From Candidatus Gastranaerophilales bacterium (GTDB lineage: Bacteria > Cyanobacteriota > Vampirovibrionia > Gastranaerophilales > UBA9971): a stretch of 5,035 bases of DNA. The notes under the pieces are model-generated. The model was not told where the DNA came from, made no database searches, and was given only the letters and a program-made list of their open reading frames with translations. A program made the translations under genes and the position numbers. The stretch is from the NCBI GenBank assembly GCA_028277195.1, contig JANQGS010000031.1, positions 1 through 5,035 of the forward strand, read 5' to 3'. Positions 1 to 5,035 of this stretch are shown one piece after another (the first letter of the stretch is position 1; the number at the start of each line of letters is the position of its first letter).

Positions 1-1318
1 ATACCCAGGCATAGTTCATCGGGGTCTTAAAAAAAACAACGTTTTCCGACAGGCACTCAACAAGAACAATTGCAATTATTAATAAAATTGTTAACGCAAT
101 TTTCCGATACTCCCCTGATTCCTTTCTGTAGCGCTTAATCGCATTAACCAGAATATACATTAAGCCGGCAAAATAAGTGAAGCCAATAATACCATATTCA
201 TATAATATTAATATATATCCGTTATGCGCTTTAGGATACTGGCCGGGGTTTGCCTGGAGCAGGTAATGGACCGAAGACTCGCTGCCATGGCCAAACAGGT
301 AACTGAAAAAGTCCATATTACTCAAAAGTATACGCCATACATTGAAACGCCACTCTAAAGAGTTGTCATCACTGAACCTGCTGATAATATTTTCTGATAT
401 CCCCAGCTTAAGCGCCAGGTCCGCGGCAATGAGAATTAAAAAACCGGCAAAAGCGGCTGAAACCGCCTTAATCTTTGTATTTAACGGAAGATTTAAAATC
501 AAAATCATGATAATCATGGCAAGAATCAATATAGACGTCTTGCTTAGAGTTAAGCCCATGGCAAAGATATTTAATAAAAGCGCGGCCACGTAAAACTTTC
601 TTTTTTTTACGCCTTCCGGGCTCATCAACTTATATATAATCAAGGCTACGCAAATATTAATGAAAAACCCGCAGGAATTAGGATGGCCCAGGAACCCTCC
701 AACCCTTTGAACTCCTTCAATAATTAACACCTGGAAACCTGTTGCCTTCTGAATAACCGCAAAAAACGCGTTGATTACGGAAAAAATAATTATTCCGTCT
801 AAAAATTTTTCAACCTTTTCATCATCGTTTTTTGTAAAAAAATATGTAATAAAAATAATGAATAAAACGGTAAATATGACTTTAAAAGGTTGGGACGCAA
901 CGCTAAAACCGGCATTTAGCCTGAATATATTGAGGAATAGCGTTACCAGGAAAACAAATAAAGGAATAACGTAAGGCAGTTTTTTAAAAACCTCATTCAT
1001 ATGTTTATAAAAAAGGAAAAAAGCAAAAGGGAACGACAGACCAAGCATAAAAAAAGAGCTTAAGTTAGTACCGCCAATCATAAGGGTTTTTTGAACACTT
1101 AAAACAGGTATTAAAAACAGCCATAAAAAAAGGAATAACTTATACCTGCCGTAAAATAAAGGCGTTAACACCGTAAAAAACAGCAGCCCCAGAATTGAGG
1201 CATAACCGTATAAACCCAGCAGCTTTACAGACATAAACATCATAAGGATAATGAAAATTATCCCCAGGACAAAAAATTTAAACTTTCTGGATTGCTCAAG
1301 AATTAAAGTATATTCCAT
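1..1318 (-). CDS. O-antigen ligase/polymerase family (Wzy/WaaL-type) membrane protein, C-terminus cut off by window edge
   Basis: The minus strand is open from an ATG at 1318 to the window edge (439 codons, no stop reached). The product is very hydrophobic with about ten or more predicted membrane segments. Family-type motifs occur in the usual order: GHPNSCGFF at residues 211-219, LTLSKTS at 257-262 (the position where many relatives have a T-x-S-R motif), WRFNVWR at 323-329, LFGHGSES at 341-348, and AHNGYI at 364-369 followed by EYGIIGF at 374-380. The large periplasmic loop lies roughly between residues 305 and 365. Such proteins polymerise or ligate undecaprenyl-linked glycans at the periplasmic face of the inner membrane. 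Sequence alone does not separate ligase (WaaL), polymerase (Wzy) or oligosaccharyltransferase. An in-frame TAA five codons upstream fixes the start at 1318 or later. No Shine-Dalgarno is evident. By family length only a short C-terminal part should be missing. Confidence 0.87.
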   Translation of the reverse strand, partial: MEYTLILEQSRKFKFFVLGIIFIILMMFMSVKLLGLYGYASILGLLFFTVLTPLFYGRYKLFLFLWLFLIPVLSVQKTLMIGGTNLSSFFMLGLSFPFAFFLFYKHMNEVFKKLPYVIPLFVFLVTLFLNIFRLNAGFSVASQPFKVIFTVLFIIFITYFFTKNDDEKVEKFLDGIIIFSVINAFFAVIQKATGFQVLIIEGVQRVGGFLGHPNSCGFFINICVALIIYKLMSPEGVKKRKFYVAALLLNIFAMGLTLSKTSILILAMIIMILILNLPLNTKIKAVSAAFAGFLILIAADLALKLGISENIISRFSDDNSLEWRFNVWRILLSNMDFFSYLFGHGSESSVHYLLQANPGQYPKAHNGYILILYEYGIIGFTYFAGLMYILVNAIKRYRKESGEYRKIALTILLIIAIVLVECLSENVVFFKTPMNYAWV

Positions 1319-1329
1319 AACAGTTTTAT

Positions 1330-1358
1330 ATTATAGTATTTATCCCGCTAAACCGCAA
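1330..1358 (-). promoter_or_regulatory. Candidate sigma70 promoter for the Wzy/WaaL-type gene
   Basis: On the minus strand TTGCGG (1358-1353) is followed after 17 bp by a perfect TATAAT (1335-1330). It lies across the last codons of ychF and the short spacer. The predicted start would be only about 5 nt before the ATG at 1318, which fits the missing Shine-Dalgarno and would give a nearly leaderless mRNA. The -35 matches only 3 of 6, and the gene could also be read through from ychF. Confidence 0.35.
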
Positions 1359-2445
1359 AGCGTATATGTACGACGTCCCCGTCCTGAATTACGTAATCTT
1401 TTCCCTCAAGGCGGGTTAAACCCTTTTCCCTTGCCGCAGCATATGATTTACAGGCAATAAAATCCTCAAAAGCTGTCACCTCAGCCCTGATAAACCCTTT
1501 TTCCATATCAGTATGTATTTTTCCGGCTGCCCGGGGGGCTTTTGTACCGGCTTCCACTGTCCAGGCCCGGGTTTCCTTTTCTCCTGCCGTAAAGAAAGTA
1601 ACCAGGTTTAACAGGCCGTAAACTTTTTTAATCGTCTTTTCCATGCCTGTATCGTTAATCCCGAGCTCTGAGAGGTATTCTTTTGCCTGGCCGGGTCCCA
1701 GTGACACCAGTTCTTCCTCCAGGCGCGCGCTTATAACGGCGACCTCCGCGTTATGGGTTTTTGCGTATTCCCTTACCTGCCGGACCATGGGGTTGTCCTC
1801 CCCGGTAAGGTTAGATTCAGAGACGTTTGCCGCGTATATAACAGGCTTTGCTGCAAGCAAGTTAAGGCTCTCTACGATAGGCTTTTCCTCTTTCCCAAAT
1901 ATACCAATAGAAAAAGGCCTGCCCTCACTTAAAATACCCGTTAATTTATCCAGCACCCTATCCTCTGCAATAGCTACTTTTTCCCTTGCTTTAACGTTTT
2001 TAAGTATTCTTGCCTTTCTTTTTTCAATGCTTGTTAAATCAGCCAGCGCCAATTCAAGGTTAATGGTTTCCATGTCGGCGATAGGGTCCGGCTTTCCCGC
2101 TATGTGTACTATGTTGCAGTCTTCAAAGCATCTGACTATGTGTATGATAGCGTCGACCTGCCTTATGTTGCCCAGGAAACGGTTGCCAAGACCCTCACCC
2201 TTGCTTGCGCCCTTTACCAGCCCGGCTATATCACAAAATTCAATAGCAGTAGGCGTTGTGGTTTTTGATTCCAGCAGGCCTGAGATTATCTCAATCCTTT
2301 TATCGGGTATAACAACGATCCCAACATTCGGTTCAATCGTGCAAAACGGGTAGTTAGCGGATTCCGCTTTTTCCGATGAAGTCAGAGCGTTAAATAATGT
2401 TGATTTTCCTACGTTTGGTAACCCTACGATTCCTGCCTGTAACAT
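1348..2445 (-). CDS. ychF: Redox/translation-associated P-loop ATPase/GTPase YchF (Obg family, OLA1 homologue)
   Basis: This is a cytosolic TRAFAC-class NTPase associated with ribosomes and stress responses; relatives prefer ATP. The 365-residue product has the family length and the typical opening MLQAGIVGLPNVGKS. Motifs: G1 GLPNVGKS at 8-15, switch I region NYPFCTIEPNVG at 31-42, G3 DIAGLVKGAS at 72-81, a helical insertion with charged heptads around 135-170, NVSE at 207-210 in the G4 place, SARLE at 239-243 as G5, and a C-terminal TGS domain from about 281 to the end (GDVVHIRFAV). The NxxE in place of NKxD is the known family trait that loosens guanine specificity. The reading frame extends upstream to a TTG at 2466, but the ATG at 2445 gives the conserved N-terminus and has a GGAG upstream, so I chose it. 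It ends with TAG at 1350-1348. The gene looks intact and ordinary. Confidence 0.97.
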   Translation of the reverse strand: MLQAGIVGLPNVGKSTLFNALTSSEKAESANYPFCTIEPNVGIVVIPDKRIEIISGLLESKTTTPTAIEFCDIAGLVKGASKGEGLGNRFLGNIRQVDAIIHIVRCFEDCNIVHIAGKPDPIADMETINLELALADLTSIEKRKARILKNVKAREKVAIAEDRVLDKLTGILSEGRPFSIGIFGKEEKPIVESLNLLAAKPVIYAANVSESNLTGEDNPMVRQVREYAKTHNAEVAVISARLEEELVSLGPGQAKEYLSELGINDTGMEKTIKKVYGLLNLVTFFTAGEKETRAWTVEAGTKAPRAAGKIHTDMEKGFIRAEVTAFEDFIACKSYAAAREKGLTRLEGKDYVIQDGDVVHIRFAV

Positions 2446-2456
2446 TTTTTTGCAAT

Positions 2457-2460
2457 CTCC
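2457..2460 (-). promoter_or_regulatory. Ribosome binding site deciding the ychF start
   Basis: GGAG on the minus strand lies 11 nt before the ATG at 2445, a slightly long spacing. The alternative upstream TTG at 2466 has only AT-rich sequence before it, and this GGAG would fall inside its coding sequence. This supports the ATG start. Confidence 0.6.
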
Positions 2461-2473
2461 ATGCAATATTAAA

Positions 2474-2501
2474 ATAATAAAACAAAATTATTTATTAACA
2501 A
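2474..2501 (-). promoter_or_regulatory. Candidate ychF promoter
   Basis: Minus-strand TTGTTA (2501-2496) and TATTAT (2479-2474) are separated by 16 bp. RNA would start near 2467, leaving a leader of about 21 nt that contains the GGAG. The surrounding DNA is so AT-rich that chance matches are common. Confidence 0.35.
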
Positions 2502-2503
2502 AA

Positions 2504-2519
2504 CTGCTATACATGGCAG
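2504..2519. repeat. Imperfect 16-bp dyad next to the ychF -35
   Basis: CTGCTATACATGGCAG is a near palindrome with outer arms CTGC/GCAG, and the dyad continues inward with one G-T and two A-T matches. It is the most GC-rich patch in this spacer and abuts the proposed ychF -35 on its upstream side, so it could be an operator. No regulator family is recognised. Confidence 0.2.
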
Positions 2520-2745
2520 ATGAGAATAGGGATTGGAAGTATAAATTTTTGTAAAAAAAATCACTTTTATAGTTGAGAAAAATTTGTCTTTTCTAAAAAT
2601 TCTTCCACTTTTTTTCGTTTTTGTATTTAAATTTGAAAAAATTATTTTTTTTCCTTCCAAATTTTTTATTAATGAATAAAAAATACGCTGATTTTTCCCC
2701 TGAAAGTGTTAACTTTACTTAACTTAATAACATTTGCCTGAGCTA
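2520..2745. other. Very AT-rich gene-free spacer between divergent transcription units
   Basis: Between the ychF promoter area and the porin-operon promoter there are long A and T runs in both strands and no credible gene. The open frames here are AT-rich, begin with poor starts and lack ribosome sites. Apart from the AT-rich inverted repeat at 2661-2684 and repeated TTAACT at 2709-2728, I see nothing specific. The composition could act as a bendable upstream region for the divergent promoters. Confidence 0.6.
2661..2684. repeat. Perfect AT-only inverted repeat
   Basis: ATTTTTTATT and AATAAAAAAT form a perfect 10-bp inverted repeat around a 4-nt centre (AATG). It lies about 60 bp upstream of the proposed porin-operon -35. 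It could be a protein-binding site or a weak bidirectional hairpin, or simply reflect the A/T runs of the area. Confidence 0.35.
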
Positions 2746-2774
2746 TTAACTATATTAAACTCATGATTTATAGT
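2746..2774 (+). promoter_or_regulatory. Candidate sigma70 promoter of the porin-amt operon
   Basis: TTAACT (2746-2751, 4 of 6 matches) is followed after exactly 17 bp by TATAGT (2769-2774, 5 of 6). Transcription would start near 2781, only a few bases before the first base of the large inverted repeat at 2785. That placement, with the structured RNA at the very 5' end of the transcript, supports the call. Two more TTAACTT copies lie just upstream, at 2709 and 2719. Confidence 0.45.
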
Positions 2775-2828
2775 GGATATATAGTTAAATAATTCAGTAA
2801 AAACCCTGCAAGAAAGGGCTATGCAGCT

Positions 2829-2930
2829 ATGGAAACCCATAGAACCTTTTTATACTCATCAAATAAGCAGAATAAACAGGCTACAAACCAGAAAAAGAAA
2901 CTTATTCCGGTTTGCAGGGTACTTGCTTAA
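2829..2930 (+). CDS. Possible 33-residue Gln/Asn-rich leader peptide
   Basis: An ATG at 2829 opens a 33-codon frame ending in TAA at 2928-2930, entirely inside the porin-amt leader. AAAGGG at 2813-2818 lies 10 nt upstream and could serve as ribosome site, though both it and the ATG can be hidden in the 2813-2849 hairpin. The peptide has three Asn and three Gln within residues 12-21 (NKQNKQATNQ), then three lysines and a hydrophobic tail. Gln codons are all CAG (2868, 2877, 2889). A ribosome paused on them would leave segment 2 (2908-2920) exposed; one at the stop codon would cover much of it. No homologue is recognised. A frame this short in A-rich sequence can arise by chance. Confidence 0.3.
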   Translation: METHRTFLYSSNKQNKQATNQKKKLIPVCRVLA

Positions 2931-2952
2931 TTATTTAAAGGGAAAAGTTTAA

Positions 2953-2992
2953 AAAAACCTGTGGGCCGAGAAAAAAGAGTTCACAGGTTTTT
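2953..2992 (+). terminator. Terminator-like hairpin (attenuator) just before the porin ribosome site
   Basis: AAAAACCTGTG (2953-2963) and CACAGGTTTTT (2982-2992) form a perfect 11-bp stem. It can be lengthened inward by two G-U pairs and a C-G pair, leaving a 12-nt loop. The GC core CCTGTG/CACAGG is followed directly by five Ts, as in intrinsic terminators. It lies downstream of the proposed promoter and 11 nt before the porin Shine-Dalgarno, so it would act on the leader transcript as a conditional terminator. It could alternatively be an mRNA-stabilising hairpin. Confidence 0.6.
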
Positions 2993-3015
2993 CAAATTTT
3001 GAGAAGGAGAGAAGA

Positions 3016-4374
3016 ATGTACGGAAAAAACATCAAAAACATTGCCCTGATAGGGACAATGCTTGCCGGGCTGGCGCTTGCCCTGCCGGTAAGCGCACAGA
3101 GTATTGCCCTGAGCGAGCTTAACAACTACTCACTTGAGAGTACAACTCCCTCAAGCCAGGGAAAAACCATTAATAAAAACCACTGGGCTTACAAAACACT
3201 CCAGAATATAAGCAAAACTTACGGTTTGCAGGGATTTGACTCAAGCGCGACTATTTCCCGCAAGGAAGCGGCTATTATCCTGGTAAACCTGATGGGACAG
3301 GTGGAAGAAAAGAATTTAAAACTCAATGAGGTTGAGAAAGCAAAGGTTGAAATACTACAGCAGGAATTGAGCGCTGAAATAAACAGGCTGGAAGCAGACA
3401 TTGCCGTTCTAAAAGGCAGGGTTTCGGAAGTTGAGGAAAAGAGCAGGACACTCTGGGGCTTTAATTATGGGGAAGACTTTAAAATTACGGGGGCTGCCAG
3501 GGCTTCTTATTATGCTAACTTTCAAGCGGGCAACCCGTCTACCCCGTCTAACTTCAGCCTGCCCTACGGTGAAGTCAGGTTAACGGGTAAACTGGCAGAA
3601 CATGTAGGCTATCAGGCCCTGCTTGTCCCCACAAGAAACTTTACAAGCACTGCTAACGGTATTCTGGATGATTTCTATGTGCATACTGACATTATACCCA
3701 ATCATGAGGTGCAATTAGGGCAAATATGGCTTCCGTTCGGCCTTGAAGCCCCATTATACCCGCAGGACCTTGATTTTATAGAATATTCACAGATATCCAG
3801 AAACCTCGGGCAGGGCCTGGATACCGGTACGCAAATTATCGGGGACTGGGGCTTTGTCAGCTACACGGCAGGCATATATAACGGCGTCGGCCAAAACGCC
3901 ACCGATAATAATCATGGCCTGGGATACGCTTCACAGCTTAATTTTAATCCATTCCACGAGCATCCTGAATGGGGAGAGCTACTCATAGGCGGAAGCCACC
4001 TTATCAGCAGGAATACCACCAACAACCTGGACGGAATAGGCGGGCACATAAGCTATGACATAGGTAAATTCGGCATTAACTTTGAATACCTTGACGTTGA
4101 CGGGATAAACGGTTCTTCAATGAACGAAGGACAGGGATTATACGCTGATTTAATTTACAGGTATAATGACAAGCTCACGCTTTTAACGAGGTTTGACCAG
4201 TTTAACCCTGATATATCAGTCGGCAATGACGCGAGTTATGAGTATGTATTTGGCGCTAATTACCTGATAGCTCCTAATGTGCTGCTAATGGTCAATTACA
4301 CTTACGCAGACAGGCTCTCTGCCGCCCAAAAGGATAGCAGCAGGCTGGGTGGGCTGGCGCAGGTGTTGTTTTAA
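3016..4374 (+). CDS. SLH-domain outer-membrane porin (Porin_O_P/OprP-like barrel)
   Basis: The 452-residue precursor begins with a signal peptide (hydrophobic core about residues 9-23, likely cut after VSA at 27). A single, somewhat degenerate SLH domain follows at about 53-95 (HWAYKTLQNISKTYG, then SRKEAA where TRAE-like residues are usual). Residues 95-145 form a charged coiled coil. From about 150 there are alternating beta strands with aromatic girdles, including DDFYVHTDIIPNHEVQLGQ and WLPFGLEAP (219-246) and AGIYNGVG (285-292), which recall phosphate-selective-porin-type barrels. The last residue is Phe, as in the outer-membrane insertion signal. In related proteins the SLH part binds the cell wall while the barrel forms a channel. 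AAGGAG at 3004-3009, 6 nt before the ATG, fixes the start. Substrate is not evident. The downstream amt suggests a link to nitrogen uptake. Relatives may be annotated as iron-uptake or LbtU-type porins. Confidence 0.85.
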   Translation: MYGKNIKNIALIGTMLAGLALALPVSAQSIALSELNNYSLESTTPSSQGKTINKNHWAYKTLQNISKTYGLQGFDSSATISRKEAAIILVNLMGQVEEKNLKLNEVEKAKVEILQQELSAEINRLEADIAVLKGRVSEVEEKSRTLWGFNYGEDFKITGAARASYYANFQAGNPSTPSNFSLPYGEVRLTGKLAEHVGYQALLVPTRNFTSTANGILDDFYVHTDIIPNHEVQLGQIWLPFGLEAPLYPQDLDFIEYSQISRNLGQGLDTGTQIIGDWGFVSYTAGIYNGVGQNATDNNHGLGYASQLNFNPFHEHPEWGELLIGGSHLISRNTTNNLDGIGGHISYDIGKFGINFEYLDVDGINGSSMNEGQGLYADLIYRYNDKLTLLTRFDQFNPDISVGNDASYEYVFGANYLIAPNVLLMVNYTYADRLSAAQKDSSRLGGLAQVLF

Positions 4375-4408
4375 TCGCTGTCATTAAGATAATAAAAAGG
4401 AGAAAAAA

Positions 4409-5035
4409 ATGGAACCAGTAACAACAACGATTGACAAGGCAGATACTGCCTGGCTGTTAGTATCAACGGCTCTTGTAATGCTTATGACACCGGGGCTTGC
4501 CCTGTTCTATGGCGGCATGGTCAGGAGTAAGAACATTTTAGGCACTATTATGCAGAGCTTTGTGGCCCTTGCCGTCGTAACCCTGGTATGGGTGCTGTGG
4601 GGGTACAGCCTGGCATTCGGCTCTGATATAGGCTCACTCATTGGAGGACTTGACTACATAGGCCTGAAGGGGGTGGGAGTAGAGCCCGGGCCTTACAGCG
4701 ACACAATTCCTCATTACGTATTCATGGCTTTCCAGTTAATGTTTGCAATCATTACTCCCGCTCTTATTACCGGGGCGTTCGCCGAGCGGTTTAAATTCAG
4801 CACATACCTGTTTTTTCTTGTAATCTGGGTAACAGTCGTGTATTGCCCGCTGGCCCACTGGGTATGGGGCGGAGGCTGGATAGGAGAGAAACTGGGCGCG
4901 CTTGATTTTGCGGGCGGGCTCGTGGTCCATATCTCGTCGGGGGCAGCAGCTTTAGCGGCGGCCATTATGGTAGGCAAAAGGCAGGATTACGGCAAAAGGC
5001 CCATGCCCCCGCATAACCTCGTATTAACCCTTATA
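4409..5035 (+). CDS. amt: Ammonium channel/transporter Amt, C-terminal half cut off by window edge
   Basis: The first 209 codons of an Amt/MEP/Rh-family inner-membrane channel, running in frame off the window (full proteins are about 400-460 residues). Recognisable parts are DTAWLLVSTALVMLMTPGLA at 12-31 with FYGGMVRSKN at 33-42, FQLMFAIITPALITGAFAER at 108-127, AHWVWGGGW at 149-157 and LDFAGGLVVHISSG at 165-178. By alignment in the head with E. coli AmtB, F112 corresponds to the pore Phe107, W153 to the recruitment-site Trp148, and H174 to the pore His168. The key residues visible so far are therefore intact. AAGGAG at 4397-4402, 6 nt before the ATG, sets the start. The porin stop is 34 nt upstream with no terminator between, so both are probably co-transcribed. 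In many bacteria a PII gene (glnK) follows amt; that lies outside this window. Confidence 0.97.
   Translation, partial: MEPVTTTIDKADTAWLLVSTALVMLMTPGLALFYGGMVRSKNILGTIMQSFVALAVVTLVWVLWGYSLAFGSDIGSLIGGLDYIGLKGVGVEPGPYSDTIPHYVFMAFQLMFAIITPALITGAFAERFKFSTYLFFLVIWVTVVYCPLAHWVWGGGWIGEKLGALDFAGGLVVHISSGAAALAAAIMVGKRQDYGKRPMPPHNLVLTLI

Larger units (their letters stand above)
2785..2992 (+). promoter_or_regulatory. Structured 5' leader with attenuator-type alternative pairings
   Basis: The leader RNA has an outer 10-bp stem (2785-2794 with 2929-2938), a partly paired 8-by-8 section, and a perfect 9-bp stem ACCCTGCAA/TTGCAGGGT (2803-2811 with 2912-2920, pairing 1:2). Inside lie hairpin CTATGG-AAAC-CCATAG (2827-2842), extended by AAAGG/CCTTT, and a weaker stem AATAAG/CTTATT (2862-2867 with 2901-2906). 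Segment 2 can instead pair with 2958-2968 (CGGTTTGCAGG with CCTGTGGGCCG, 11 pairs, four of them G-U; pairing 2:3). That pairing is incompatible with both 1:2 and the terminator-like hairpin 3:4. This is the logic of a transcription attenuator or a riboswitch expression platform. I recognise no known aptamer class. Pairings were found by hand, without energy calculations. Confidence 0.5.

Noticed and set aside
342..974. Plus-strand frames at 342-593 and 771-974
   Set aside because: They lie antisense to the Wzy/WaaL-type membrane protein, which has clear family motifs.
1643..2353. 236-codon plus-strand frame
   Set aside because: It lies antisense within ychF, whose protein is clearly conserved; this is a shadow frame.
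2469..2660. Minus-strand 63-codon frame upstream of ychF
   Set aside because: TTG start, made almost wholly of A/T-run codons, no recognisable domain, and it would cover the likely ychF promoter.
2803..2920. Known riboswitch classes (c-di-GMP, SAM, TPP, cobalamin, glycine, glutamine glnA type) as the identity of the leader
   Set aside because: None of the conserved core strings I remember for these classes is present. An Rfam covariance search would be decisive.
2911..2927. Sigma54-like element (TTGCAG, then TTGCT with -12-type spacing) before a nitrogen-related operon
   Set aside because: The -12 half is good, but the nearly invariant GG of the -24 half is TG here, and the sequence is already explained as segment 2 of the leader stem. 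It remains a minor alternative.
2821..2952. A 43-codon frame overlapping the proposed leader peptide in another frame
   Set aside because: Its ATG lies only 2-3 nt after the AAAGGG, too close for normal initiation, and its composition shows no meaningful pattern.
4714..4977. Minus-strand frames of 64 and 87 codons
   Set aside because: They are antisense to the conserved Amt coding sequence and have no domain or ribosome site.

Overview
The window suggests a diderm (outer-membrane) bacterium of moderate GC in genes, with very AT-rich spacers. It carries an O-antigen ligase/polymerase-type membrane protein, a YchF-type P-loop NTPase, an outer-membrane porin anchored by an SLH domain, and the start of an Amt ammonium channel. 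The porin layout (signal peptide, SLH, coiled coil, beta-barrel ending in Phe) is typical of lineages that tether the outer membrane to the wall through SLH porins, such as Cyanobacteria/Melainabacteria, Margulisbacteria and Negativicutes. Similar porins occur elsewhere, so I do not assign a phylum.

Layout: two minus-strand genes fill the left half. ychF (1348-2445) is followed after 29 bp by a Wzy/WaaL-family gene (1318 down to the left edge, C-terminus cut off). A gene-free stretch of about 570 bp (2446-3015) separates them from a divergent plus-strand pair: the SLH porin (3016-4374) and, 34 bp later, amt (4409 to the right edge, truncated in frame). The porin and amt have near-identical Shine-Dalgarno sites and no terminator between them, so they are probably one operon. 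It would move small nitrogenous solutes through the outer membrane and ammonium through the inner membrane.

The most interesting part is the leader of this operon. A plausible sigma70 promoter (2746-2774) would start RNA near 2781. The RNA then contains four segments that pair in the mutually exclusive pattern of a classical attenuator: 1:2 (2803-2811 with 2912-2920), 2:3 (2908-2918 with 2958-2968) and 3:4 (2953-2966 with 2979-2992, a terminator-like hairpin followed by Ts just before the porin ribosome site). Between segments 1 and 2 begins a possible 33-codon ORF (2829-2930) with three Gln and three Asn codons clustered at residues 12-21. Ribosome stalling there would leave segment 2 free to form the antiterminator; finishing at the stop codon would cover it. 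This makes a testable hypothesis of glutamine- or nitrogen-responsive attenuation of a porin-Amt operon. A riboswitch of unrecognised class is the main alternative. All pairings were found by eye, without folding software or comparative data.
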